Below are positions 7,183 to 14,754 of a stretch of 64,000 nt of DNA, piece by piece. The stretch's first letter is position 1, and every line of letters starts with the position of its first letter. The DNA lies in the NCBI RefSeq assembly GCF_000426245.1, contig NZ_AUEZ01000013.1, forward strand, positions 62,001-126,000, in the 5' to 3' direction. Both the position numbers and the translations under genes were made by a program. This stretch comes from Bradyrhizobium sp. Ai1a-2. Its GTDB lineage: Bacteria; Pseudomonadota; Alphaproteobacteria; Rhizobiales; Xanthobacteraceae. The notes beneath the pieces are model-generated. The model did not search any database, was not told the origin of the DNA, and saw only the letters and a list, made by a program, of their open reading frames with translations.

Positions 7183-7596
7183 TTACATCCCTTCGGCGGG
7201 GCAGTTCACCATCCAGGGGATGCCGAACTGATCGACGCACATGCCAAAACCCTTGGCCCAGAAGGTTGGCGTGAAGGCCATGGTCACGGTGCCGCCTTCC
7301 GCGAGCGCCTTGAACTTGCGTTCGCCGTCGGCGGGGTCTTGCACTGTCAGAGAGACCGCGAAACCCTGCGGCTTGTGGAAATATTCCGGCGGCGAATCCG
7401 AGGCCATGAGGATCTCGCCGTCGATCGTGACCCTGGCGTGCATGATCTTCTTCTTCCAGTCCGGCGCAACCGGCATCGATTCCGGCGCCTGCTCATGGGT
7501 GAGCATCGCCTCGATCTTCGCACCAAGCACCTTCTCGTAGTATTTCAGCGCCGCTTCGCAATTGCCGTTGTAGAACAGATAGGGATTGACTTGCAT
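7183..7596 (-). CDS. VOC family (PhnB-like) protein
   Basis: The 137-residue protein begins MQVNPYLFYNGNCEAALKYY, followed by LGAKIEAMLTHEQAPES. It ends FGMCVDQFGIPWMVNC, the standard PhnB/glyoxalase-like signature (D-x-FG-x-PW). Two beta-alpha-beta-beta-beta modules are expected. CAAGGAG sits before ATG 7596. Such proteins are often annotated 3-demethylubiquinone methyltransferase-like without such activity. The exact TGTCGG-N17-CGTC promoter at 7673-7699 makes it a likely ECF42 target. It lies between the promoter and a half-palindrome near 7128-7161. Confidence 0.9.
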   Translation of the reverse strand: MQVNPYLFYNGNCEAALKYYEKVLGAKIEAMLTHEQAPESMPVAPDWKKKIMHARVTIDGEILMASDSPPEYFHKPQGFAVSLTVQDPADGERKFKALAEGGTVTMAFTPTFWAKGFGMCVDQFGIPWMVNCPAEGM

Positions 7597-7672
7597 CGCT
7601 TGCTCCTTGGGTTGATGCCACTGTCGCCGTCGACGATCTTGTTGTCCAAGCATGGCCGGATCATGCTCCCTG

Positions 7673-7699
7673 GACGAACGGAGAAGCCCCTATCCGACA
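7673..7699 (-). promoter_or_regulatory. ECF42-type promoter for the VOC gene
   Basis: The reverse strand reads TGTCGG (7699-7694), a 17-base spacer and CGTC (7676-7673), with the -10 about 77 bases before ATG 7596. The promoter lies only a few bases beyond the stop of the upstream sigma gene (7712), so the VOC gene can be expressed on its own. Confidence 0.8.
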
Positions 7700-7711
7700 A
7701 AGATCGCAGAA

Positions 7712-8989
7712 TTATTTCTTCGACGACTTGACGCCGCACGGCTGGCTGTCGCGGATCAGGCGGTCGAGATGCATGCGGATGTGGGCGGCTTCCGCGGTGG
7801 TATTGGCGAGCGCGATGGCGCGGTCGAAGGCGACGCGGGCCTCGTCGTTCCGGCCGAGTTGCATCAGGAAGGCGCCGCGAACGCCATAGAAGTGGAAATA
7901 ATTCTGTAGCCGCTGGGCGAGCGGCTCGATCATCTCGAGCGCAGCTTCCGGCCCGCGCACCTTGGAGACCGCAACCGCACGGTTCAAGGTTACCACCGGC
8001 GAGGGCTGCATGATCTCGAGCGCGCCATAGAGCAGGTCGATCTGTCTCCAATCGGTCTCTTCGGGCTTTTCCGCGCGCGCATGCAGCGCCGAGATCGCGG
8101 CCTGCACCTGGTAGGGCCCGCTGCGGCGATGGCGCATCGCCTTGTCGATCAGCGCCAGCCCCTCGGCGATCAAGGTCTGGTTCCACAAGCGGCGGTCCTG
8201 GTCCTCGAGCAGGATCACGGCGCCATCGGCATCGAACCGCGCCGCGGCACGGGCGTGCTGCAACAACAACAGCGCGGTGAGCCCCATGATCTCCGGCTCG
8301 CCCTGGAACAGCCGGAGCAGCAGCCGCGCCAGCCGGATCGCTTCTTCGCACAGGGGGCTGCGGATCTCGGCGGTGTCGCCGCTCGCCGAATAGCCCTCGT
8401 TGAAGATCAAATAGATCATCGCCGCGACGGAGGCGAGGCGCTCGCTGCGTTCGGCCGCGCCCGGCGCCTCGAACGGCACGTTCGCCTCGGCCACGCGCGC
8501 CTTCGCGCGGGTGATGCGCTGCTCCATCGCGGCTTCGCCGACCAGGAACGCGCGTGCGATCTGCTTCACCGAAAGGCCGGAGACGATGCGCAGCGCCAGC
8601 GCGATCTGCTGCGTCGGCGGCAGATCGGGATGGCAGCAGATGAACAGCAGCCGCAGGATGTCGTCGCGGTAGTGCGAGCCGTCCAGCCGTTCGGCGAGCG
8701 CGTCCTCGGCGTCGTCAAGGTCGGAGATCGCCTGGTCGTCGTCCGGCAGCGCTTCCTGCTTGCGGCTGCGCCTGACCTCGTCGATCCCGACATTGCGGCC
8801 GACCATGATCAGCCACGCCGCGGGATCGCGCGGCGGGCCGTTCTGCGGCCAGCTCTTCAGCGCGCGCAGGCAGGCGTTCTGATACGCCTCCTCCGCCCGA
8901 TCGAGATCGCGGAAATAGCGGAGCAGCGCGCCGACCGCCTGGGGTCGCGCCGAGGTCAGCGCGGCATCGATCCAGGCGGTATCGGTCAT
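7712..8989 (-). CDS. ECF42-type RNA polymerase sigma factor with C-terminal extension
   Basis: The 425-residue protein is twice the length of a plain ECF sigma factor. Region 2 is at about 20-80 (RYFRDLDRAEEAYQNACLRA, then PAAWLIMVGRNVGIDEVRR). Region 4 is at about 125-185 (TQQIALALRIVSGLSVKQIA then GEAAMEQRITRAK). The extension contains FNEGYSAS, LLEDQDRRLWN and LNRAVAVSKV, and ends in TPR-like helices (GAFLMQLGRNDEARVAFDRA). This architecture and the YCII partner define the ECF42 group, in which the extension, with no anti-sigma factor, is thought to control activity. Its start overlaps the upstream YCII stop (ATGA), so the two are coupled. Both follow the promoter at 9381-9407, implying autoregulation. 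Confidence 0.93.
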   Translation of the reverse strand: MTDTAWIDAALTSARPQAVGALLRYFRDLDRAEEAYQNACLRALKSWPQNGPPRDPAAWLIMVGRNVGIDEVRRSRKQEALPDDDQAISDLDDAEDALAERLDGSHYRDDILRLLFICCHPDLPPTQQIALALRIVSGLSVKQIARAFLVGEAAMEQRITRAKARVAEANVPFEAPGAAERSERLASVAAMIYLIFNEGYSASGDTAEIRSPLCEEAIRLARLLLRLFQGEPEIMGLTALLLLQHARAAARFDADGAVILLEDQDRRLWNQTLIAEGLALIDKAMRHRRSGPYQVQAAISALHARAEKPEETDWRQIDLLYGALEIMQPSPVVTLNRAVAVSKVRGPEAALEMIEPLAQRLQNYFHFYGVRGAFLMQLGRNDEARVAFDRAIALANTTAEAAHIRMHLDRLIRDSQPCGVKSSKK

Positions 8990-9354
8990 GTCTGAACACT
9001 CCCCGGGTTGAAAACCCCCACGGGGCGGATCTCATAGGCACCGCCCGGATTGGCCGCGCCGAGGTCGCGCGCGACGTCGAGCGCCTCGTCGAGGTTCTTG
9101 CAGTCGACAACGTAGAAGCCGAGCAATTGCTCCTTGGTCTCGGCAAAGGGACCGTCCAGCACCAGCGGCGGATCGTCCTTCCGCAGCGTGGTCGCCGCCG
9201 TGGTCGGCAACAGCCGCGCTACCGGCCCAAGCCGGCCCTGCTGGGCGAGCTTCTCCTGCACGACAGAAAGTTTCTTCATGACGGCGGCGTCCTGTTCCTT
9301 GGTCCAGGAACCGACCATGTCCTCGTCGTGATAGCAAAGGATGGCATACAGCAT
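8986..9354 (-). CDS. YCII/DGPF protein encoded with the sigma factor
   Basis: The 122-residue protein begins MLYAILCYHDEDMVGSW and contains VLDGPFAETKEQLLGFYVVD, the intact DGPF motif. It ends with YEIRPVGVF. Its stop overlaps the sigma factor ATG by four bases, so the pair is one operon. The putative -10 lies only 27 bases upstream of ATG 9354, giving a short leader. The pairing of YCII with a long ECF sigma gene is typical of ECF42 loci. It may sense a signal or act with the sigma extension, but this is inference. Confidence 0.92.
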   Translation of the reverse strand: MLYAILCYHDEDMVGSWTKEQDAAVMKKLSVVQEKLAQQGRLGPVARLLPTTAATTLRKDDPPLVLDGPFAETKEQLLGFYVVDCKNLDEALDVARDLGAANPGGAYEIRPVGVFNPGSVQT

Positions 9355-9380
9355 GCGTTAGGCATCTCCGTTGTGTTCAA

Positions 9381-9407
9381 GACGAACGATTATGCCTGCA
9401 GCCGACA
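9381..9407 (-). promoter_or_regulatory. ECF42-type promoter for the YCII-sigma operon
   Basis: The reverse strand reads TGTCGG (9407-9402), 17 bases, then CGTC (9384-9381). This is the site closest to its gene and implies that the sigma factor activates its own operon. Confidence 0.85.
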
Positions 9408-9697
9408 CCGCTTAGAAGAAATTTTGAGGAGGCGTGAGTTCCGGACCGCACCTGCAGAATAGGCAGAGACCATTGAATGCATTTTTCGTTTATTCAATTT
9501 ATAGTTGTTTTCACGTTGGAGCTTGAGATATGATCTCGCGCAACTTGATCGCCGAGACAAAGCAGACAAGGGGAAGCGTCTCATCGCGCGGCTGGATGGC
9601 TACGGTATTGCCGTTCCGGCAAGATCGCTTCAAGCGCGACAAGCCAAAGATTGCTGCCAACCACGCATCGGCTTCACTGACTACAATGAGGTTGGAG

Positions 9698-9907
9698 ATG
9701 CCTTTTCAACTGGTGAGGATGCGAGTTGCACTTGCGGTGATGGGCGTTGTCTTGACTCTACAACCGGCTGCCGCACGTCATCCAGTGCACTATCACGGTC
9801 ATGCCGACGGTGTCATTCGCTCGTGGGGTGCCACGCCTCGGCCGCCGGTCCACTACGACGACACTCCGAGATACAACGATCCGTCGAAGAACGGATGCTG
9901 TGGCTGA
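9698..9907 (+). CDS. Small secreted His/Pro-rich protein
   Basis: The product is about 69 residues. A signal peptide (VRMRVALAVMGVVLTLQPAA) is followed by RHPVHYHGHADGVIRSWGA and VHYDDTPRYNDPSKNGCCG. The His-rich start and the YNDPS tail resemble short exported Bradyrhizobium proteins of unknown role. GAGG lies six bases before ATG 9698. ATG 9686 and 9719 are alternatives. It is a single gene; metal binding by the His and CC residues is possible but unproven. Confidence 0.6.
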   Translation: MPFQLVRMRVALAVMGVVLTLQPAAARHPVHYHGHADGVIRSWGATPRPPVHYDDTPRYNDPSKNGCCG

Positions 9908-10044
9908 ACGCAGGGCGTAAAAAGCTCATCGACCGGGCCGACGCAAAGCGGCGGCGAGTGCTCCCTCGAGCCACGGAGCCATGCCATGCATGATGACACC
10001 TCGCCGGACTGATCATCGCCCTGGTCTCCAGCATCCGTTGACCT

Positions 10045-10174
10045 GGTGATCGACTGCTATTCAATTCATCTGCACCTCTACAATTGGCATCGCCCTCATG
10101 GCAGTATCGGCTCAAAGCCACCGATCGGCAGATTCGGTCTGACCGGGAACAACCTTTTGGGGCTAAACACGTAG
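10045..10174 (+). pseudogene. Relic of an IS481-type transposase C-terminus
   Basis: Forward-frame codons read HLHLYNWHRPHGSIGSKPPI then GRFGLTGNNLLGLNT and TAG at 10172-10174. YNWHRPHGSI..KPPI.R.GLT.NNLL is the hallmark C-terminus of IS481-family DDE transposases. No start or catalytic core remains upstream. A dispersed repeat starts directly after it. This is a dead insertion-sequence scar. Confidence 0.75.
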
Positions 10175-10177
10175 ATG

Positions 10178-10255
10178 TTGTCTTGACGCGTTTCTTCGCG
10201 CGAACGGTGTCCCCGGGGATCAAGGAGGCATGCTTCGCTCGAAAATGCTCTGATG
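10178..10255. repeat. Dispersed repeat, family A (partial copy)
   Basis: TTGACGCGTTTCTTCGCGCGAAC and the later GCTTCGCTCGAAAATGCTCT follow the family A pattern seen at 182-313, 29359-29465 and 41300-41384. Between them lies CCCCGGGGATCAAGGAGGCA, which differs from the other copies. It directly precedes the dehydrogenase start. Confidence 0.65.
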
Positions 10256-10269
10256 GTGAGGGTTCAGGA

Positions 10270-11232
10270 ATGACGATAGGCGCGCTGGCGCTGCTGGTGC
10301 ATGGCGGCACCGAAAACTGGTCCTCCGCGCGGTGGAAGGCCCGGTTTGACGAGGTCTGCCGGGACAGGCGCGTGCTGCTGCCCGATGCAACCGTCGATCC
10401 CGCCGAGGTGCACTACGCCGCGGTCTGGAAGCCGCGGCCGGGCGAGCTTGCGGCGTTTCCGAATTTGCGCGTGATCTTCAATCTCGGCGCCGGCGTCGAC
10501 GCGCTGATGGCGGATGCCTCGTTGCCCAACGTGCCGCTGGTCCGCGTCGCGGTTTCCGATCTCACCGGCCGGATGACGGAATATGTGACACTGCATGTGC
10601 TGATGCATCACCGCCAGGAACTGTATCTGCGCGAGTCGCAGCGCGAGAAGCGCTGGGCGCCACGCTATCAATGGGCCGCGGGTGCGATCACGGTCGGCAT
10701 CATGGGAATGGGCACGCTGGGGGCCAACGCGGCGGAGGTGCTCGCGCGGATCGGGTTTCGCGTGGTCGGCTGGAGCCGCAGCGCGAAGCAGGTCGACGGC
10801 GTCGAATGCTTTGCCGGGAAAGAACAACTCGGCGCCTTCCTGCGAGAGACCAACATCCTGGTCTGCCTGCTGCCGCTGACGCCGGACACGCGGCACATCC
10901 TCAACCGCGACGTCTTTGCCGGACTGAACCGCAACAGTCCGATGGGTGCGCCGGTCCTGATCAATGCCGGCCGTGGCGGATTGCAGGATGAGGCCGACAT
11001 CCTGCGCGCGCTTGATGACGGCACGCTCGGTGCCGCCTCGCTCGACGTCTTCGAGACCGAGCCGCTGCCACAGGTGAGCCCGTTCTGGAACCATCCGAAG
11101 GTGGTGCTGACGCCGCACAATGCGGCCGACACCGATCCGGACGAGATCTCGAAATATGTCGCGCAGCAGATCGAGCGCTTCGAGGCCGGCGGCGCGCTGG
11201 AGAACGTGGTCGACCGAAGGCGGGGGTACTAG
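10270..11232 (+). CDS. D-2-hydroxyacid dehydrogenase, glyoxylate/hydroxypyruvate reductase A-like
   Basis: The 320-residue protein has a Rossmann motif VGIMGMGTLGANAAEVLARIG (about 141-160). The catalytic Arg is in LINAGRGGLQDE, Glu in LDVFETEPLP and His in VVLTPHNAADT, the full triad of this superfamily. The opening MTIGALALLVHGGTENWSSA and the GVDALMAD loop match the GhrA branch, which reduces glyoxylate and hydroxypyruvate with NADPH. ATG 10270 follows GAGGGTTCAGGA. An upstream in-frame extension across the IS481 relic is not credible. The cytoplasmic role is to remove glyoxylate-type 2-keto acids; the substrate is inferred from family. Confidence 0.9.
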   Translation: MTIGALALLVHGGTENWSSARWKARFDEVCRDRRVLLPDATVDPAEVHYAAVWKPRPGELAAFPNLRVIFNLGAGVDALMADASLPNVPLVRVAVSDLTGRMTEYVTLHVLMHHRQELYLRESQREKRWAPRYQWAAGAITVGIMGMGTLGANAAEVLARIGFRVVGWSRSAKQVDGVECFAGKEQLGAFLRETNILVCLLPLTPDTRHILNRDVFAGLNRNSPMGAPVLINAGRGGLQDEADILRALDDGTLGAASLDVFETEPLPQVSPFWNHPKVVLTPHNAADTDPDEISKYVAQQIERFEAGGALENVVDRRRGY

Positions 11233-11276
11233 AGCATAATTCCGGAAAAATGGGCACCGGCTTTCGTCCCGGGCTT
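11230..11276. repeat. Dispersed repeat, family B
   Basis: AGAGCATAATTCCGGAAAAA then TGGGCACCGGCTTTCG starts at the stop of the dehydrogenase gene. A related block, ATTATGCTCTGGAG...CCCGGAAAAGTGGGTACCTGC, occurs at about 12686-12735. These are intergenic elements of the kind scattered through Bradyrhizobium genomes. Confidence 0.6.
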
Positions 11277-11341
11277 CAGCCATTCACAAACGCAGATCGC
11301 CATTTCTCAGCGACGGTGACCGAGCTGAAGTGCGGCAGACA

Positions 11342-12367
11342 TCACGGTTCCATAGCGATTGTGCGATGAATGTCCAACAATGTAGGCACGGTCGCTGGAT
11401 CGCGGCGACCAAATCCGCACTCCGTTGCAACACCAAACTCGCGAAGGTACTTCCGGGCGGCAGCTCGCCGGCGCCGAGAGCCAGGGACGCCGTCTGTATA
11501 GTGTACAAGTCCGAGATAGACCTCCATGGCCCGCGGCACGGCAAATGCCGTGAGCGGATGAAAATATGCGTCATCACTCCGATCGCGAGGCACGGGCATG
11601 TGGATCCAGTTCAACGGGCGAGCGGAGCCATCGATGACCTTGTTAGCGAGCGTAATGCAGGTGCCGAGGTCTTTTGGCTCGATGACGTGTTTATGACCTG
11701 GATCGCCGTAGCACAGATGCACGCCAACTTCGACGTCTGAGGGCACCCATTCGATGAGACGGTGGAGGCGTTCAGCACTGCCGTCGATCGCCGGCGAATA
11801 GTACAGGGGAAATCCACCGTCGGCACCGACGATCTCGATGGCCACGTCCCACTGGATCGCCAGCTTCTCCCGCGGAATTTCCCGGACGATTTCGTCTACC
11901 TCGTGCTTGAGGGCTGCTTCGATGGCAGGCTCCACTTCTGCTCTTTGTTCGGCAGCGACGAACGTGGTCACGAGTGGCACGGCCGTCGGCAGGGAAACTT
12001 GAAACCGAACATCAGGAGGAATAGTACCCTCGCCCTGCAACCTGCTGAAGTCAGCATAGGATTTAACGGCTTCACGCGCGTAGCCGAGCGGCGGTAGTTT
12101 GAGGACGCTGGGATCTTTTCCCTCACGCAACCGGAAGTATGGCCGGTGAAGTCCACTCATTTCCGATTGGCGGACGCATGGCTCGAAATCCGGGGAGTTC
12201 TCGTAGGTTTGTCTTTGCCACATGATCCAGTTGGAGCGAATGCCGGTTTCTCCATCGGGGATACGACGTACACAAGAATGCAAGTGCTTCATGACAGTGC
12301 TGAATACCTCGGCAGCATCCTGAAGCGGGATGCTTCCGACCAAATGCACCGATCTGGACTGGTTCAT
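11342..12367 (-). CDS. MetE/UROD-fold protein of unknown substrate
   Basis: The 341-residue protein has the phrase VHLVGSIPLQDAAEVF, then RRIPDGETGIRSNWIMWQ near the N-terminus, and ATECGFGRRDPATVPTLLDI near the C-terminus. The latter matches the zinc-site region (ECGFGR) of cobalamin-independent methionine synthase-like barrels. VGVHLCYGDPGH in the middle is the His-x-Cys position, so the metal ligands H, C and C are kept. The length fits stand-alone MetE C-terminal-domain proteins. No folate domain is present. It is probably a methyltransferase or lyase; the true substrate is unknown. It is isolated, with no clear operon. Confidence 0.75.
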   Translation of the reverse strand: MNQSRSVHLVGSIPLQDAAEVFSTVMKHLHSCVRRIPDGETGIRSNWIMWQRQTYENSPDFEPCVRQSEMSGLHRPYFRLREGKDPSVLKLPPLGYAREAVKSYADFSRLQGEGTIPPDVRFQVSLPTAVPLVTTFVAAEQRAEVEPAIEAALKHEVDEIVREIPREKLAIQWDVAIEIVGADGGFPLYYSPAIDGSAERLHRLIEWVPSDVEVGVHLCYGDPGHKHVIEPKDLGTCITLANKVIDGSARPLNWIHMPVPRDRSDDAYFHPLTAFAVPRAMEVYLGLVHYTDGVPGSRRRRAAARKYLREFGVATECGFGRRDPATVPTLLDIHRTIAMEP

Positions 12368-12379
12368 CGCTTCTCGCTC

Positions 12380-12800
12380 CCACTCTTACATTGCTTCGGG
12401 GCTGGTAAGAGGCATAGTTCTATTGCGGCCGCCGCCTATGGGGGGACAAACAGGTTACAGCGTGATTTCAGCGCGGACGAATCACACGACGATAGTAATG
12501 TGAGGATGCTTTGGCTGGCTGCGGAGTACGCTGTCCGACCGTGTGGAGAGAGCCCTCACTCGGCGCTTACGCCATAGCCGAAGCTTCGCTTCGGCGTTCT
12601 TAAGAACGGCCGCCATAGGCGGCCTACGCCTCTGCCGCAAGCGGGAGAGGTGAAACGCGTGGACGGGCCGATTCAACCAAAACGCATTATGCTCTGGAGT
12701 CGTGATCCCGGAAAAGTGGGTACCTGCTTTCCTGCACCAGCATCAAGATGGAGCGGGATGACGTAGCAGTGCATTTTGTGCACGGCGACGGCATCGAGCG
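12380..12800. other. Gene-free gap with repeat fragments
   Basis: I see no credible gene here. At about 12569-12640 there are two short hairpins (GCCGAAGCTTCGCTTCGGC and GGCCGCCATAGGCGGCC). A family B repeat copy lies at about 12686-12735. Confidence 0.6.
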
Positions 12801-12806
12801 AATTTG

Positions 12807-13874
12807 TCAGCTCACGCCATTCCCCAGCAGGCGCGGCCTGATTACGATGCGCGGGAGAGAGTCGGTTGACGTAAATCGAGCCGCCCGCTCACGTTCGACC
12901 AGGTGTCCACACAGCGATTCACCGGCCTGGCTCAACAGCTCGCACAACCACTCCCGCGGTGCATCACCCGCGTTGCGTTCATGCCAGAGAACGCTGACAT
13001 CCACCAGGGCCGTTCTGTATGGCAGTTCGTGTGTCGACAATCGATGCGTGCGTGCGAGCGACCTGGCGAGAGGTCGCGGTACGATAGCTGCAAGGTCCGT
13101 GTCCTCAAGCAGCGAGGGAAGGGCCAGGAAATGCGGCAGCGAGACCGCTATGCGTGGGGCACGCTTCGATCCGGCAAAGGCCTGCTCGAGCGCAGCGCGA
13201 TCATACATTTCCGATCGCCGAGCCAATCCGCGCTCGAATACGAAGCCGTCGACCACGCCATCATGCTCGCTATGCAGCGAGACGACCGCGATGGAAAGGC
13301 CGGAAAGTTTCTCGAGCGTCAGATCTCCGAGCGCGCGTGTGGAGCTCGCGATCAGTACATCGTCATACGCGAACAGCGAACTCGACCGGAAGCGCGCAGG
13401 CACGTCAACGAACGTACCGATCGCGGCATCGATCTGCCCGAGATCGATCTGTTCAGTCAAGCCGATCCTGCAGTCAGGCCGGATGACGAGATCAACAAGC
13501 GGCGCCTGCCGTTCCAGCAAGCCCAGGAGGTTGGGCAGCATAACCGTGGTTACGAAGTCGCTCACCGCTATCGTGAACCGCCTGGTCGAACTGCGAGGCT
13601 CGAATTTCGGCAGGCCGACGGCTGCCTCCAGTGACTTCCACGCCTCTCGTATCAGCGGCGCCATTGCAAGCGCGCGAGCCGTCGGCTGCATTCCGGTCGC
13701 GCTGCGGATAAACAACTCGTCATCAAGTATGACTCTCAGCCGCGCAAGGGCGTGACTCACGGCGGACTGGCTGAGGCATAGCCGCTGACCGGCCCGCAAC
13801 ACGCTCCGCTCCTCCATGACCGCGTCGAAAACACGCAAGAGATTCAGATCGAGCCTGTTAAACGATACCGTCAT
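12807..13874 (-). CDS. LysR family transcriptional regulator
   Basis: The 355-residue protein has an N-terminal LysR helix-turn-helix (LDLNLLRVFDAVMEERSVLR, then LCLSQSAVSHALARLRVILD), where the recognition helix sequence is diagnostic. A two-lobed periplasmic-binding-like effector domain follows, of the branch ending in a longer tail than usual. ATG 13874 (MTVSFNRLDL) is preferred. The frame continues upstream to 13916 without ribosome-site support. It faces a divergent TetR gene about 200 bases away. LysR proteins usually regulate a neighbour; the target here is not obvious. Confidence 0.9.
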   Translation of the reverse strand: MTVSFNRLDLNLLRVFDAVMEERSVLRAGQRLCLSQSAVSHALARLRVILDDELFIRSATGMQPTARALAMAPLIREAWKSLEAAVGLPKFEPRSSTRRFTIAVSDFVTTVMLPNLLGLLERQAPLVDLVIRPDCRIGLTEQIDLGQIDAAIGTFVDVPARFRSSSLFAYDDVLIASSTRALGDLTLEKLSGLSIAVVSLHSEHDGVVDGFVFERGLARRSEMYDRAALEQAFAGSKRAPRIAVSLPHFLALPSLLEDTDLAAIVPRPLARSLARTHRLSTHELPYRTALVDVSVLWHERNAGDAPREWLCELLSQAGESLCGHLVERERAARFTSTDSLPRIVIRPRLLGNGVS

Positions 13875-13993
13875 GGGACAATCGCGAAGTTGATGACTTT
13901 CGGATGCACAACACAACGAGGGGTTCGTTGCCGCAAACTTCTTGCTGGTTTGCGAAAATCCCGTGAATGCACAACAAGCATTGCTATTGAATA

Positions 13994-14009
13994 AGGACCG
14001 ATCGGTCCT
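13994..14009. promoter_or_regulatory. 16-bp perfect palindrome, likely TetR operator
   Basis: AGGACCGATCGGTCCT is exactly symmetrical and lies 64 bases upstream of the TetR ATG. A second, degenerate site (GGACCGATCAGTTC, 14038-14051) overlaps the region just after a TTGACA hexamer at 14028-14033. The arrangement suits autorepression. Perfect GACCGATCGGTC sites are known for several TetR proteins; binding here is inferred. Confidence 0.7.
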
Positions 14010-14072
14010 AAATCAACTGACCACCGCTTGACATAATGGACCGATCAGTTCACAACTAAGTGACGGAGGGAA

Positions 14073-14666
14073 ATGTGTGATATGGCGCGCCCCCGACAGT
14101 TTGATGAGACCGAGGTCCTCGACAAGGCACTGCAGGTGTTTTGGCGCCAGGGCTACGAAGGCACCTCGTTGACCGATCTGCTCGATGCCACGGGGCTGAC
14201 GAAATCGAGCCTGTACATGGCGTTCGGCTGCAAGGCGGATTTGTTCCGCCGGGTCGTGGAGTACTATTACGCCGAGCACCTCGCATTTCGTCAGCAGGCA
14301 CTGGACGAACCCACACCTCGGCGGATCGTCGAACGCCTCCTGTACGGTATGGTCGATCTCCACGCCGGACCGAACACTCCGCCGGGCTGTCTTGAGACAG
14401 GTGCTGCGCTTGCGTGTTCACCGGAAAACGAAGCTATTCGCAAGGAGCTGATCCAAAACCGCGCACGGTTCAACCGTCTGCTGCGCCAGAGGCTCGAAGC
14501 TGTGAAGGATGCCGGGCCGCTGCCTGCTGGCATGACGGCCGAAGATGCGGCGCAGCTGGTCGGTTTGACAATTCAAGGTATGGCGGTCCAGGCGAACGCC
14601 GGAGCGACGAGGAACGATCTTCGCCGAATTGTACGGATATTTCTGCTCGGCTGGCCCGAGAAATGA
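14073..14666 (+). CDS. TetR/AcrR family transcriptional regulator
   Basis: The 197-residue protein starts MCDMARPRQFDETEVLDKAL. It has FWRQGYEGTSLTDLLDATGL and TKSSLYMAFGCKADLFRRVV as the helix-turn-helix, then PPGCLETGAAL, a signature of the TetR_C_16/AcrR subgroup that often represses efflux or detoxification genes. GGAGGG precedes ATG 14073. An ATG nine bases later (14082, MARPRQ) is the conserved start in relatives but is far from the ribosome site. Two operator-like sites lie in its promoter. It converges on an MFS exporter gene (14755-15933), a plausible target. Confidence 0.9.
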   Translation: MCDMARPRQFDETEVLDKALQVFWRQGYEGTSLTDLLDATGLTKSSLYMAFGCKADLFRRVVEYYYAEHLAFRQQALDEPTPRRIVERLLYGMVDLHAGPNTPPGCLETGAALACSPENEAIRKELIQNRARFNRLLRQRLEAVKDAGPLPAGMTAEDAAQLVGLTIQGMAVQANAGATRNDLRRIVRIFLLGWPEK

Positions 14667-14754
14667 TCGCGCTCCGAGTTGCACGCGGCGCAACGACAAG
14701 GTCCGTCTTAACGAAGGCGTTGGCGCAAGCGCGCGTCCCAGGTCGATTACTCGC

